Below, one piece after another: positions 13,901-25,900 of a stretch of DNA of 64,000 nucleotides; the stretch's first letter is position 1; each line of letters opens with the position of its first letter. Source of the stretch: Cryptomeria japonica (Eukaryota; Streptophyta; Pinopsida; Cupressales; Cupressaceae). Below the pieces are notes generated by a model, which was given only the letters and a program-made list of their open reading frames with translations, made no database searches and was not told where the DNA came from. Location: positions 144,562,091-144,626,090 of the forward strand of contig NC_081406.1 in NCBI RefSeq assembly GCF_030272615.1, written 5' to 3'. The translations under genes and the position numbers were made by a program.

Positions 13901-16900
13901 ATATTAATAGTAGAAATAATTAATATAAATTTTATCATATAATATGCTAAAATCATGTTAAGATTATATTATATTACATTGATATTAAAAATGATATTAT
14001 ATTATATTATATTATCAATTTACATTTTATATATATTGAATGATATTATTAACAATGTACATTATATTAAAAATGATGCATTAATCATATAATATACATT
14101 ATATTATATACCTTAATAATATTAAGTGATGTTTTTGTATTAAAATATATATTATTTGTTTGATCGAATTCCCCCAGACACAATAAGCATCTATATGAAA
14201 TAATTCCATAGACTCCAAATCAGATTATGGAGGGCCCCACTAGATGAGAAGGTAGTGACACTTGCAAAAAGGGGCGTTACCTAATAGAGAGAATCGTGGC
14301 TTTCCACCATGATGGGGTAGGATAAATACCCCACACCCTGTCAATTTGGAGACACGCGGGAAACAGAAAAGAGAAGAGGGGTCGATAAAGGAGCTGCCCC
14401 CATCAGACCGAACACGGCAAAGGTATGGATTCTGTATTACCCTAGTCATACCCAGAAATATATACACAATGACGCCATCACTACAATCTGATAATGCAAC
14501 AATTATCTGGTAAATGATCATCCACAGTGAATAGGATTTAATAATACAATCAATCATCTGATAAATGATCAGTAAATAACATTTAATACTGAAATCAGTT
14601 AATGAATATAATCAAATACAATGTCATAATGAGGAATACGAATGTGATGATGATGAATTCTATAATGCCGTTAATATAAAAAATGGGATAATATAACGGA
14701 TTGAATTTAGTTTATCATAAATCTGATAAATAAGTGTAATCTGATCTGATATAACACAATAAACTAAGCTATCACTGATAAATAAGGATGTGATAAATAT
14801 GAGGATACTAACAGTAAATTGATGTAACTCTACAATGGAAATTATCATCTTATGAAATTGTTTAATTAATCAAATCAACTGCATATTATTGTTTAATATG
14901 GGATCCTCTCTGAAGTACACCACTCCATGGTGGATGCCTAACCCCTGCCACATGGAGCCAAGAGGGGTGGAGCATCTGCTCTTGGGCTTAAGAGAGGTGG
15001 TTGGATGAGAGGGAACGGTGATAGAACACCTCGTTGGGTACGCCACTCAATGATGGATTCTTAACACCTGCCACATGGAGCCAAGAGGGGGAAGCACCTG
15101 CTGCTCTTCGGCTTAAGGAGAGATGGTGGTTGTGATGAGGGGGAACGGCGATAGAACACCTCGCTGGGTACGGCACTCCATGATTGATGCCTAACACCTG
15201 CCATATGCATATTATTGTTTAATATGGGATCCTCTCTGAAGTACACCACTCCATGGTGGATGCCTAACCCCTGCCACATGGAGCCAAGAGGGGTGGAGCA
15301 TCTGCTCTTGGGCTTAAGAGAGGTGGTTGGATGAGAGGGAACGGCGATAGAACACCTCGTTGGGTACGCCACTCAATGATGGATTCTTAACACCTGCCAC
15401 ATGGAGCCAAGAGGGGTGAAGCATCTGCTCTTGGGCTTAAGGAGAGATGGTGGTTGTGATGAGGGGGAACGGCGATAGAACACCTCACTGGGTACGGCAC
15501 TCCATGATGGATGCCTAACACCTGCCATATGTAGCCAAGGGGGATATGGTATTCTGGCCTTGGGCCTAGGAGGGATGGTTTCTTGGACACCCTATCCAAC
15601 TGGCCTGTGCTAGTGTAATAAAGAATTGGATAATTAAGAAGAGCAACTAATCTACAATCTGACTTTATCTAACAAATCAGACTGTACCTAACAAATATAA
15701 CAATCTGAATTTGTCTAATAGATCTCACACTAATGGCAATTAATACGTTAAGATGTACATCACTCAATATACTTTTTAGTATGTGTTTTAGTTTTAGTAA
15801 GTATCGTTTAATATATATGCTCTCTGGTTTTTATGCAGGAAAACAGTAAACAGAGGTATTTCCCATAAACTTAACTTATTTTAGATTTGGGTAAATTTGG
15901 TTTAAATCTTAAGGCATAACTAACTAGGGGACATTACATATTTCCTCTGATTAATGAGTTCATTCTGAGAACAATGCTGCACTCCCTTATTTATTACAAC
16001 TTCCAATTGTCTCCTTTAAAACTTAATCGGCCACTGTGCCAAGACTGCGTACCATTTACAAATTTTCTAGAAAATCTCAAATCTTTCTTTTCTGACAACT
16101 TGGCCTGTATTTATCCATGTTGCAGGGTACTCCTTCCCCCATGTCCCAATCCAAGTACTGGTTCTGGGACAGAAGCAGCTCAGGTTCCGCCCAGGTTCCA
16201 CCCGAGCACCTTGGGTTACTTGTGAGTTTCTTGGGTTCACTAGGATACCGCCTAGGATCTGAGCACTGTGGAATCGTGGATTCCCACTAGGTTCTGCTTG
16301 GGTTCACTCAGGGTCTCACCTTGGGTTCCCTTCAAAACAGGACCCACAAGACCCTGGCTGAACCTAGGCAAAACCAAAGAGACCCAAAAGCCACCCAAAG
16401 AAAAAAAAAATCAAAAATCATTTTTTTGGAACATTTTTATAAACAAAAAAGATCCAAACACCTAATTACATTCTTAGGTGATAAAATTGTGAAAATGGTG
16501 TGCACCAAAAGGCAAAAAGGTTTGTGCAGTTTAGAAGTTACCCCTCAACCCTATCAGGATCTCCACTCCAGACCCTCACTAGTAATCAAGATCTCGTCAC
16601 ATAAGAAACTTGATTACAATGAGGGTGTGATGCAGAATAGGGATCTAACTCTTGAGTGTGCTGACTTACACATGTTATTATCACACAACTTGCCAAAAAT
16701 CTCTTTGAATAAGGCAACTTTGATGTATGACATGGCTAATGGAACTGGCATTGTAACTCACTGTGGTTCAAATAAATAGCAACATGAAGATTATTAAATA
16801 TTGATTGTAATTTTTATTGTGTATTTACTACTAACATTCGACAAGTCACTAAATTATGAATTTATGAGTTCTTTTTTTGCAAATTAGAAGGTATTTAAAT

Positions 16901-19900
16901 ATGAGTATCGCTGATTTTATATCTTATATTATACAGTCATACCATACCCAAAAAAAATTCCCTGTACTGATGTACTGAGCCCCATACCATACCAGAATCA
17001 GCAACATAGGTATTTATAATAGAAATGTATGCATACCCAAGGAAATTCCACTCAGCAATGGTTCCAAATACCTTAAAACTCTTATACAAATGTAGATAGC
17101 TATACCAGGTAAATGTTATGTGTAACAGTAGAGAACCAGAATAGAAATACAACCTGATTACCACCACAAAAAGATTAAAAATAAACATTGATGGTAATCA
17201 AAAGGCAACTAGGGCAAAGTAGGTGCAGGTTTTGTGGATAGTGAAATGATTATGGCAAGTTCTAAGCATTTAAGGAAGAAAACCAATAAGGAAACATAAC
17301 TAGAATCTAGGAAGAACAGAATTAGCAGACTCCAAGATGGTAATGCAAGCAGTTCAAAAGAAAGACTGCCCTAACTGGAAACTATATGGGATACTAGATG
17401 AGATATTGAGTCGATTGACAAAATTGATTGGGGGTCAAAAGGCATTGCTATACAAAACAAAACAAGGTAGTTCATTAGCTAGACTAGGTGGGATCCTAGA
17501 AGAGATAGGATAGTCAAATTTGGTTGGGTGACTATAATGCATTGCATAAGTAATCAAGGAGTGTTCCAAAATGATTTCACATCAACAAAATGAAAATGTT
17601 AGTGATTGGGCGAATTTAGTGTAAATGCTAAATAAAGATCGGCCCCCCTAAAGTTAAGTGGAGGAGTGAATGGTGTGCATTGTATTGTTTAAAAGGTGGC
17701 TAGGAGGTTTAATGTTCATAGAGTTAATAAACTACTTAAAGCATATAATATCAATCATTTATTGTATTTCCTTAGCCCAATTAGGTGATTGGTACAAGCA
17801 AACAACAGGATGTCTGTTATATGGATGGCTGTGTCCTGATTTCAGTTGCCATTTCCTGTCTATATAGCTTGCATTTGGAATTATGTTATGGTATAGGTGG
17901 TTTATTAGCTTGTGGTTTGATTACAAGGAAAGGCTTTAACAAGGATCCCCTTAGGTATGGATGAGTATCAGATCATTGGCTTAAAGTATTTTTTATTGTT
18001 CTTCTCCACAGTCTCTCAAGATGATAAGGTTGTGCTAGGATTGGATGGGACTAATGACAATGGCACTATGAGGTCAAGGGGTTCAATAACAATGAATTTT
18101 TGCAGAAGCTAAAAAAGGCAGTGGAAAATCGGTAAATTAGTGCTTGTGTAGAAGAATTCATCATAAATATAGATAGGAAGGATGACAAGGTGGCAGGGGA
18201 GCTGATGCCAACTCAGCATACCCAACCATGGCAGGAGGCTGGGCATAAGATGGATAGCAAGCTCCTTGAAGCATTTAAGATCCCTACATGCCTATAGTAA
18301 TGACTTGACCCCTATGTTTACCAAATCAGCAGGAAAACGATGCATTTCCAGGTACACAGATATATCAAAATGTGACTATATATAACCTAATATCTTAATA
18401 TGTATTGTGCATAATTTTATAAACTGTTTTCTAATTTATAATATTTATTATACTAATACAAATTTATATAGTGAGGATTTGCATTGTTTTTATCATTACG
18501 TGAATATAATATTGATCATAAATTCATAATATATTTTAATTTTTTATCATACTGTGTTTTAATATAAATTGGCATAATTTTGTGATAAATATTAAATTTA
18601 AAATATAGTATATAAATTAGATAAAAACAGTATATATTTATGATTTTAATATGTTTTTTATATGAACATACCTAGAACCTACCTAACTCTCATTTGTTTT
18701 TTTTCCCATATCAACCTACCATACCCACGTACCTGTACCCAATTCCGATTCCAATCCAGTAACTAAGCTTAAAACTTGTACTGAAAAATGAAAAATCTAA
18801 TCGTCACTTATCACAAAGGGATTCTCAAAGAAGCAAGTGGCTATTCTCTGCCGATTCTAGAGATGAAGGGTCACTTATGCCCTGCATTACACAAAGTTGC
18901 TTAAAGACATCAGATATCATAGTCTCAATGTGGCTTGTGGACCCGAAATGCTGCCTGTGGAAACTATCAATGTGTCTGGCAATAGGGTCAATTCTCATGA
19001 ACAGGAAAGATGGAAGTTCCCTCCACCAAGGTCTGGTCTCAATAGGTGGGTAGTGTCTGCATTGTCTCGATTTTGTGATGGCACCATGCAACCTCTGCCT
19101 GGTTTTGTTTATGTTATACTATGTTGTGATCTGGTCTAATAGGCACAGCTATGCCTGTCTATAGGGGTTTCTTATGTTGTTAGCCTTCTCTTAATTCATT
19201 GCCATGTTAAATAGTATAAATGGAAGGTTAGTATGGTATAGGTAGAGGTTGTTGCTTGTCTATGTTGGGACCAGGCCCCCTAATAGAACCCCAATATTAT
19301 ATCTAAAAAAAATATTAACGTCTCATGACCAATTCTTATTAGCAATTCAAACTAACCGCCTGTAGTCCTTGGATATAGCATTAGTTAGGTGTTTGACCCC
19401 TATTCAAATTCCATCCTACAATTAACAATTGTTGGGTTTTATGAACTAGATAGCCCTTTGAAGCTTAATAAGTCATAATTTGCACTGAACTCTATAATGA
19501 TTAACATTAACCAAAGCCTGATGAATTTCATACATAAAAGCCATGCGAAGAAAACAAATTTTTGCTTCGACAAACACAATTTACTCTGGTTAAGCCTAAA
19601 ATAAAAGTGCTTATCAAATGAAGAATACCAAATCAGAGGCTCTCCCAAGCAAGATTCTCAAAAAAAAGGATTTCAACAGTCCAGATCAACCTCAAAGGAA
19701 CTCTGATTTGGAACAACCTCACTACTGTATTATATGTCACTGAACCCTATTGAGATGGGATTTTAGAAAGCACGATAAGGCAAGCTTCTAGGATGACAGA
19801 ACAATCTGCACTAGGCCTCTCTTGAGTTTATATTTAAGGCCCCTTCAAGCTCGGTGTTCAAGGAGGATTGAAGATAATGATTTCTCAAATTTGCGATAAT

Positions 19901-22900
19901 TTCCTCATCATATGTTAAATTTCCTGATCTCAAATTTGCATAAGGTGAGATAAGGAAATTATTGCAAATTTGAAATCAGGAAAATTAACATATGACAGTG
20001 ATTTGTGATAATTTCCTGATCTCACCTTGCTCAAATTTCTGCTTCGAGAGTTGGGAGTATCAGCTTTGTCTCTCTATTGATTCATTCCTTAGGGGCCTTG
20101 GGAGGATTTTTTTTTTGCTAATCTTTGTGGCTGGTGGTCTCTTTTTTAATTTTTACTTAACAATACAATAAATATATACAACTTGCGTGTTTTGTGTGGT
20201 AATGGAGAGGAGGATTCTTCACACCTGTTCTTCAGATGCCCTTTCTCGTTGCTGCTCTGACATTACTGGTGGGGGGTGTGGAAGCACCCTTGTGTTCACA
20301 CAGATTCTTTGGTGGAGTTTTGGAGCAGTTTGGGTAGGCCTCCTATTTTGTCCTCTTTTCTCCAGACTGTCTAGCACATAGGGCCTATTTTCATACTTTG
20401 GCAGATCTGGCTAGAGAGGAGTAGGAGGATCTTTAGGGAAGTCAGACTGTTAGTTCAGCAAGTGTGGAATAGAATCATTGGAATAATCCAGGAGCCGGTG
20501 GAAGCTAAAAGTGAGGTGAATTTTCCTCTGGATAGAGGAGAGGTTGATATTGTGAGTAGGTTGGGTTTGCAAGAGATGTCTCTTGTCTCAAATTGTGTCA
20601 GGAGAGGTAGACGTGCTAAGAAGGTGGTTCAAAGGGTGGGAAGATGGTTGCCCCCTCAGGATGAATCCATTAAGATTAACACTGATGGCTCCTCTCAAGG
20701 TAATCCGAGTCCTGCTAGGATTGGGGATGTTGGTAGGGATCGTATGGGGGGTGTGGTTTTCTTCTTTTCAGTGCATAAAGGGCAGCAGTCTAATAATTTT
20801 AAGGAGGGATTAGAAATTTTCTATGCCTTGGAGCGTGCATATGAGTTGGGGTGGCATAAGGTTATCTGCAAATCGGATTCGTAGATTATTGTTAATCTGT
20901 TGATTGAGCAGAAGGTGAGTGGGATTAATTGGTAGTTGGCAGGGATCATGCACCAAATTTTGCAAATTAGTGCTATGATGGAGAAGGTGTATTTCATCCA
21001 CATTACTCGTGAATGGAATAGAGCAGCTGATTGTTTGGCTAAGTGGGCTTCGGAACATGGTGATGATTGGAAAGTTGAGGGTTGGGAGCATCTTTCCCCT
21101 AATCACTGTCAAGACTTGCATAAGATCTTTGCTGAGGATATGGATAGTTATAAAGCTGGACGATAACTGGTTGGGTTTGTTGTTCTCTTCTGGAGCTTTG
21201 AGGCTCTAGTTTTCTTATGTAATGCTTGTTTCTGATTATTAATAAAGTTTTTACCCCTTTCTTTAAAAAAATATATATACAACTTGCATTCAGTATCATA
21301 TGATATTTTGAATTTTCTGAATTGATTTCATATAGATCTATGATAGGAAAGATGATACAGGCAGTCCCCTCCATAGTTTCAAGGAACTAAAATCGGCAAG
21401 ACAAGGACAATAGCATAGAAGAGAATAAGGGTAGAAGGAAATCTTGTCAGGGAATAAACAACTTGTTATTACAGACATTACATGTACAGAAACCAATAAA
21501 GGAAATTAAAATTTAGGCAGAGCTTGTAACCGGGATGATATTACATGAACAAAAACCAATAAACGAAATTAAAATTTAGGCAGAGCTTGTAACCAGGATA
21601 ATGTTCAGGATACAAAAAATGGCTCCGGAGTCTTGAAATCTGTATGGCAATAAGAAGAAAAGCCTATGTCTAACATACACATTGAAACAGGAACTAGAAC
21701 ACCTGTTTTCTTTTACAAACGTAGCATAGTTAAAACCAAGCAGCAGCCTCATGTTTTGATGCAGAATTTTCAATTAAAAAGGCCCACTTCAGATATTTGA
21801 TAATAATTAATAAGTAAATGTACTATAGAGAAAAACTCATACCTGCTCTGCTTCTTTCGACATATGTTGACAAAGAGATGTCTGAATAGCTTCTGTGCAG
21901 CAAACAAGCTCCCGGCGTAACTTCAGAGAACCATTGTGGTTGTCTTTCAGTGCTGAATTTAAGAGTTCAAATACCTGATCAAACAAATCACTTTCCCCTT
22001 TGTGCTCCAAAGAATATGTCCGTGCAACATTCTTTACACGTGAATCAAGAGCTGGAAAGATTACCTGTGTCAAACACAACAAAGAGAAGCCAACTGTCAA
22101 AGAAGAGATAAGAAAGCTATTTACTCACATCTCATACTGATGCAGTTGTTATATAATTCATGGTGTAAAGCATAGAAATATAATCTCTAAAATATCTTCA
22201 TTATGCGTATCGAAGGAAGATATTTACTTATATAGTAGTCATAAAGCAGAAAATTATGGCAACATCTAATGTACAATGATATAATATTTACAGCAGTAGC
22301 TTTGGTTTCATATAATTCACTACTCTAAATAGAAAGCATATATCTATAACATGGAAACAACTGTGTCATAGCAAAATTTTGCTAGACTTCAACTGGTAAA
22401 TAATAAACTTAAAAGCTTAAAAGAAAATAAAAATGTTATTTTTCAATAATTTCATATAGACATAGAATCTGTGCTAAAATAATTTATTTGATTCGATGGC
22501 AAGGATATTTGGAACTTCTTATCTGACCAGAAAAAAATGATTCCTTTTCAGGGAACTAAATTTGCAAAGGCCATGTGTGCACTTGTGTTTTATTGTATTG
22601 ATAATGAGACTGGACAAAGCGAAGGAAGCAGGTTTTCAGAGACATGTCCACAATAAGATTTATCATTCAGTGTCCCTCTCATTTTACACATAAGACAACA
22701 CATACCAGAAGCCCCTAGAAGCAAGGAACTCAATGACCTGCCCCAATTCACAATTTCTGCAGGCAAAACAATTTTGTCATTATTTATGGCCATTTTCCCA
22801 TTTTCTTCTGTGTTTCTTTTAATCAAACTAGGTCCTCCAAAACTCAGCCATTTAAGGGGCTATTTTGGTTTCCAATTTTCATGTATTAAAACAATTTTTT

Positions 22901-25900
22901 CTAACTCTGTTTATCTCTACTAGTTTTTAGTCCAATACACAATGGCTGTTGCACAAAATGACAAGGATGCAATAATGACACCAATTTATATGCAAACCAG
23001 GTCAATGTGAGCACATGAAAAGAATGTGGCATTTGACAAGCCAATGGATGAGGTAATAAATGATAGGTTTATTCCCAATAAGGCTGATGATTATTCAAAA
23101 TACAGTGCTCGTCCAAGGGTTAAACCACTGAATAGATAAACTTCATTAGTTCAAAACCTCCAATGATAAAACACTGTTAAGAAATACAGTTCTCATCCAA
23201 GGGTTATTTTGTTGAATAGATAAATTTCATTAGTTCAAAACTTCCAATGATAAGACAATGCCAAGAAAAGCAGGTTGATTATGGATTTTTTAAAGATATT
23301 AATGATATTAGATCAATATCAAAATATATGGTTGCATATCTAACTAGCTTAACCAAATCGGATAGGCTAGCAGATTGAAGATTGTATTTTTAACTTCATT
23401 GGTCCAACTCAAGCTTGCACAGATCCTCTCAATATGGACTTTTCAGTGATTGACTGGGATTATGTGTGGATAATTCAATTGTGGCTATAAGTCTGTCTAT
23501 AACAATCTAGATAGTTAATTGGTTAATTGCACACACTAAATTTATACTTTAATTAGTTTAACATACACCACCACTCATGTACAGGAATCATCTTTTATAA
23601 TGTCTGAACTCTGAACCATTAGCAATGTGTATGATAGACTCCTCTTTCTCCATTAAATAAGTCTCACTGAACTAACTGAGACTGTCCATAATTTATTTTT
23701 AAAGAAATCATAGCACAGTTGAAGTGAAGAGCTAGGAGCTAATTATGAAATTAAAAACTCCATTGCTTTCTGAAACATACAATCTCCACTGCAAAGCTTT
23801 TTAACAGGTCCTTCTATTCATAGCCAAGCAAAGATGTGCTCAGTACAAACAACAAGAGAAAATTATGGAAAAATGCATCCGACAAATGTGTGATAACATT
23901 CCTGTTCTAATTAACACTATTGTTATCACTCCCTGTGGAAGCAGAACATACAAAATAGAGAAACCTTGATTTGGTTTCTTCAAGAGATCTTGATAAAAAT
24001 TAATGTGAAGTGCCGAGAACTAATTATAAACATAAAAATTTTATTGCCTTTTGTGAATTGACCTCCAGTGCAAAGAATATAATAGATCTTGGCTATTAGT
24101 CAAAAGTAGTGACATGCTAAATACAAAAGGTGCACAAAATTATTGAGGAAGAACACTGTTAAAAAAACATGTTAACCATTCCTATTCTAGATTACACTAC
24201 TTTGCACAAAGACTCCAGGACAGGGACAGCAGAAATAAGTGTTTTCAGTTCAAAAAATGCAAATAATAACATTAAACAATTAAGATCTTTCCCCCATCAT
24301 TGGGCATCATTTATTAATCATAAGTGGAAACTACATTATACAGTGCAAAGAAAAGAGGGGGAATACTTTTGGATATTTTTATTTTACTTCATCTACGGCA
24401 AATTAAAACGAGAAATAATAGAAACTCAACTTTAACAAGAAACCTGGTTTCTTCTATGAGAAAATCATTCTATTCTACAGCAAATTATCACAGCCATATG
24501 GCAAACTTTTTAACCTATAATAATAGTAATTAACACTTTACCTAATAAGGCAATCTGTTCCTAAATCACAGAAATTTATTGTAGACATTTGCTGCAAATA
24601 TCTCAGCTATCTACAAGAAGTCACTCTTCAGATATTCACGGGTATTTTTAGCCAATTATAGAGTGTTTCCATCCATTTACATTACAATTTCACCCTATTT
24701 GTAGTATCAAGTGCTTCCTGCAATATTTAAATTCTCATTTTCCCTAAAAATGTTATGACAAAACAAAATTATTTTCATAACATGATCACAGGAATGCACT
24801 AAAAGAAACACGCAAGTGACCAGTTCATTAAATTTTCATGATTTGACCATGTGACAAACTTGACATGACTGCCAATTCAATTTACATTAAGTGCACTCAG
24901 AACCCAAAGAATCTCGAAAGTAGACAATCAATTTGTTTGGTGGCACTTGCATAATAGTAGAAGATTTTGCCATTTTTAGTATATGTTCATTCCTTTCCAA
25001 TGGTGATATATTTCACATAAGCATAGCCATCGGATGCTAAATGGAGTGGTTGAAACAGCCGATTACCTATGCATAAAACACGTGCTCAAAGCATTCTAGA
25101 ACAAACTATGAAAGGACCATTTGATAGTTTTCCTTACTAAGAAGGAATTGATTGAAGTGTTTTGACTTGTAGAATGACTAATTTTGACAACAGGGAGCCT
25201 AACTGCATGAGAGCTACACATGGGACGCAAAGACAAGTGAGCTGCAACAGCATTTATCAGGACAGACAATTATGGGACAGGTTTCTTAAATGATTTGCTG
25301 TACCTGTGCCAAGACGAGAAGTGAAATGTTTAAGTGCTTATTTCAATTTAGTAGTTTTAGAGTTGTTATAGCTTTAGCAGATATGATTATTATGTTGAAT
25401 AAAATATTTAATAAGGTGTTAAACCATAACGTAATAAATATTTTAATTGCATTCAAAAATATTGTGAACAAGTTGTAAGTTGTAACATAAAGACAAATTG
25501 GAGCCTGTTAAGCCCAAATTTAAAAGGGTTATTTAACATGATATACTAAAAATTTGGGACACTTTTGAGTCACAATCATTGACCATCCTAATCAAGCCAC
25601 CCACTGCCATGTTATGACTCTTCCACAAATGAATGATGTCACTAGCAACATGTTATGGAGTTCAAAGCACTTTTTTCTAGTCATAGAATTTAATATAGTG
25701 ATCATTCTCAAGGGATGCATGCCACTGCAAGACAACATCCATTTTTTGTTTGAACTAGAACTTTTGTCTGGATCAAAGTTTCCAATGAGGTTTTAGCAGA
25801 AGACAAAGATATCTCCATCACCAGTGAATATGTACAAGTAGGATTACCAAAGGTGACGAATGACAAGAGAGACCCAATCTTGCATCATAGAAGGCATGCT

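Larger units (their letters stand above)
13013..21842 (-). other. BTS intron 2 (8,830 bp)
   Basis: Bounded by a gtatga donor at 21842 and a gcag acceptor at 13013. Positions 13030-14870 hold no gene: low-complexity AT stretches (13900-14165) and unidentified, possibly LTR-derived, sequence at 14230-14460. The rest holds the tandem repeat, hAT-like ends, hairpin and LINE listed separately. Confidence 0.85.

Noticed and set aside
15061-15599. Pro/His/Ser-rich minus-strand frames
   Set aside because: They recur only because the DNA is tandemly repeated; no start context or family supports a protein.
16321-16779. 152-codon plus-strand frame
   Set aside because: It spans a motif cluster and an A-run and shows no recognisable domain. 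Possibly hAT-derived, but not supported.
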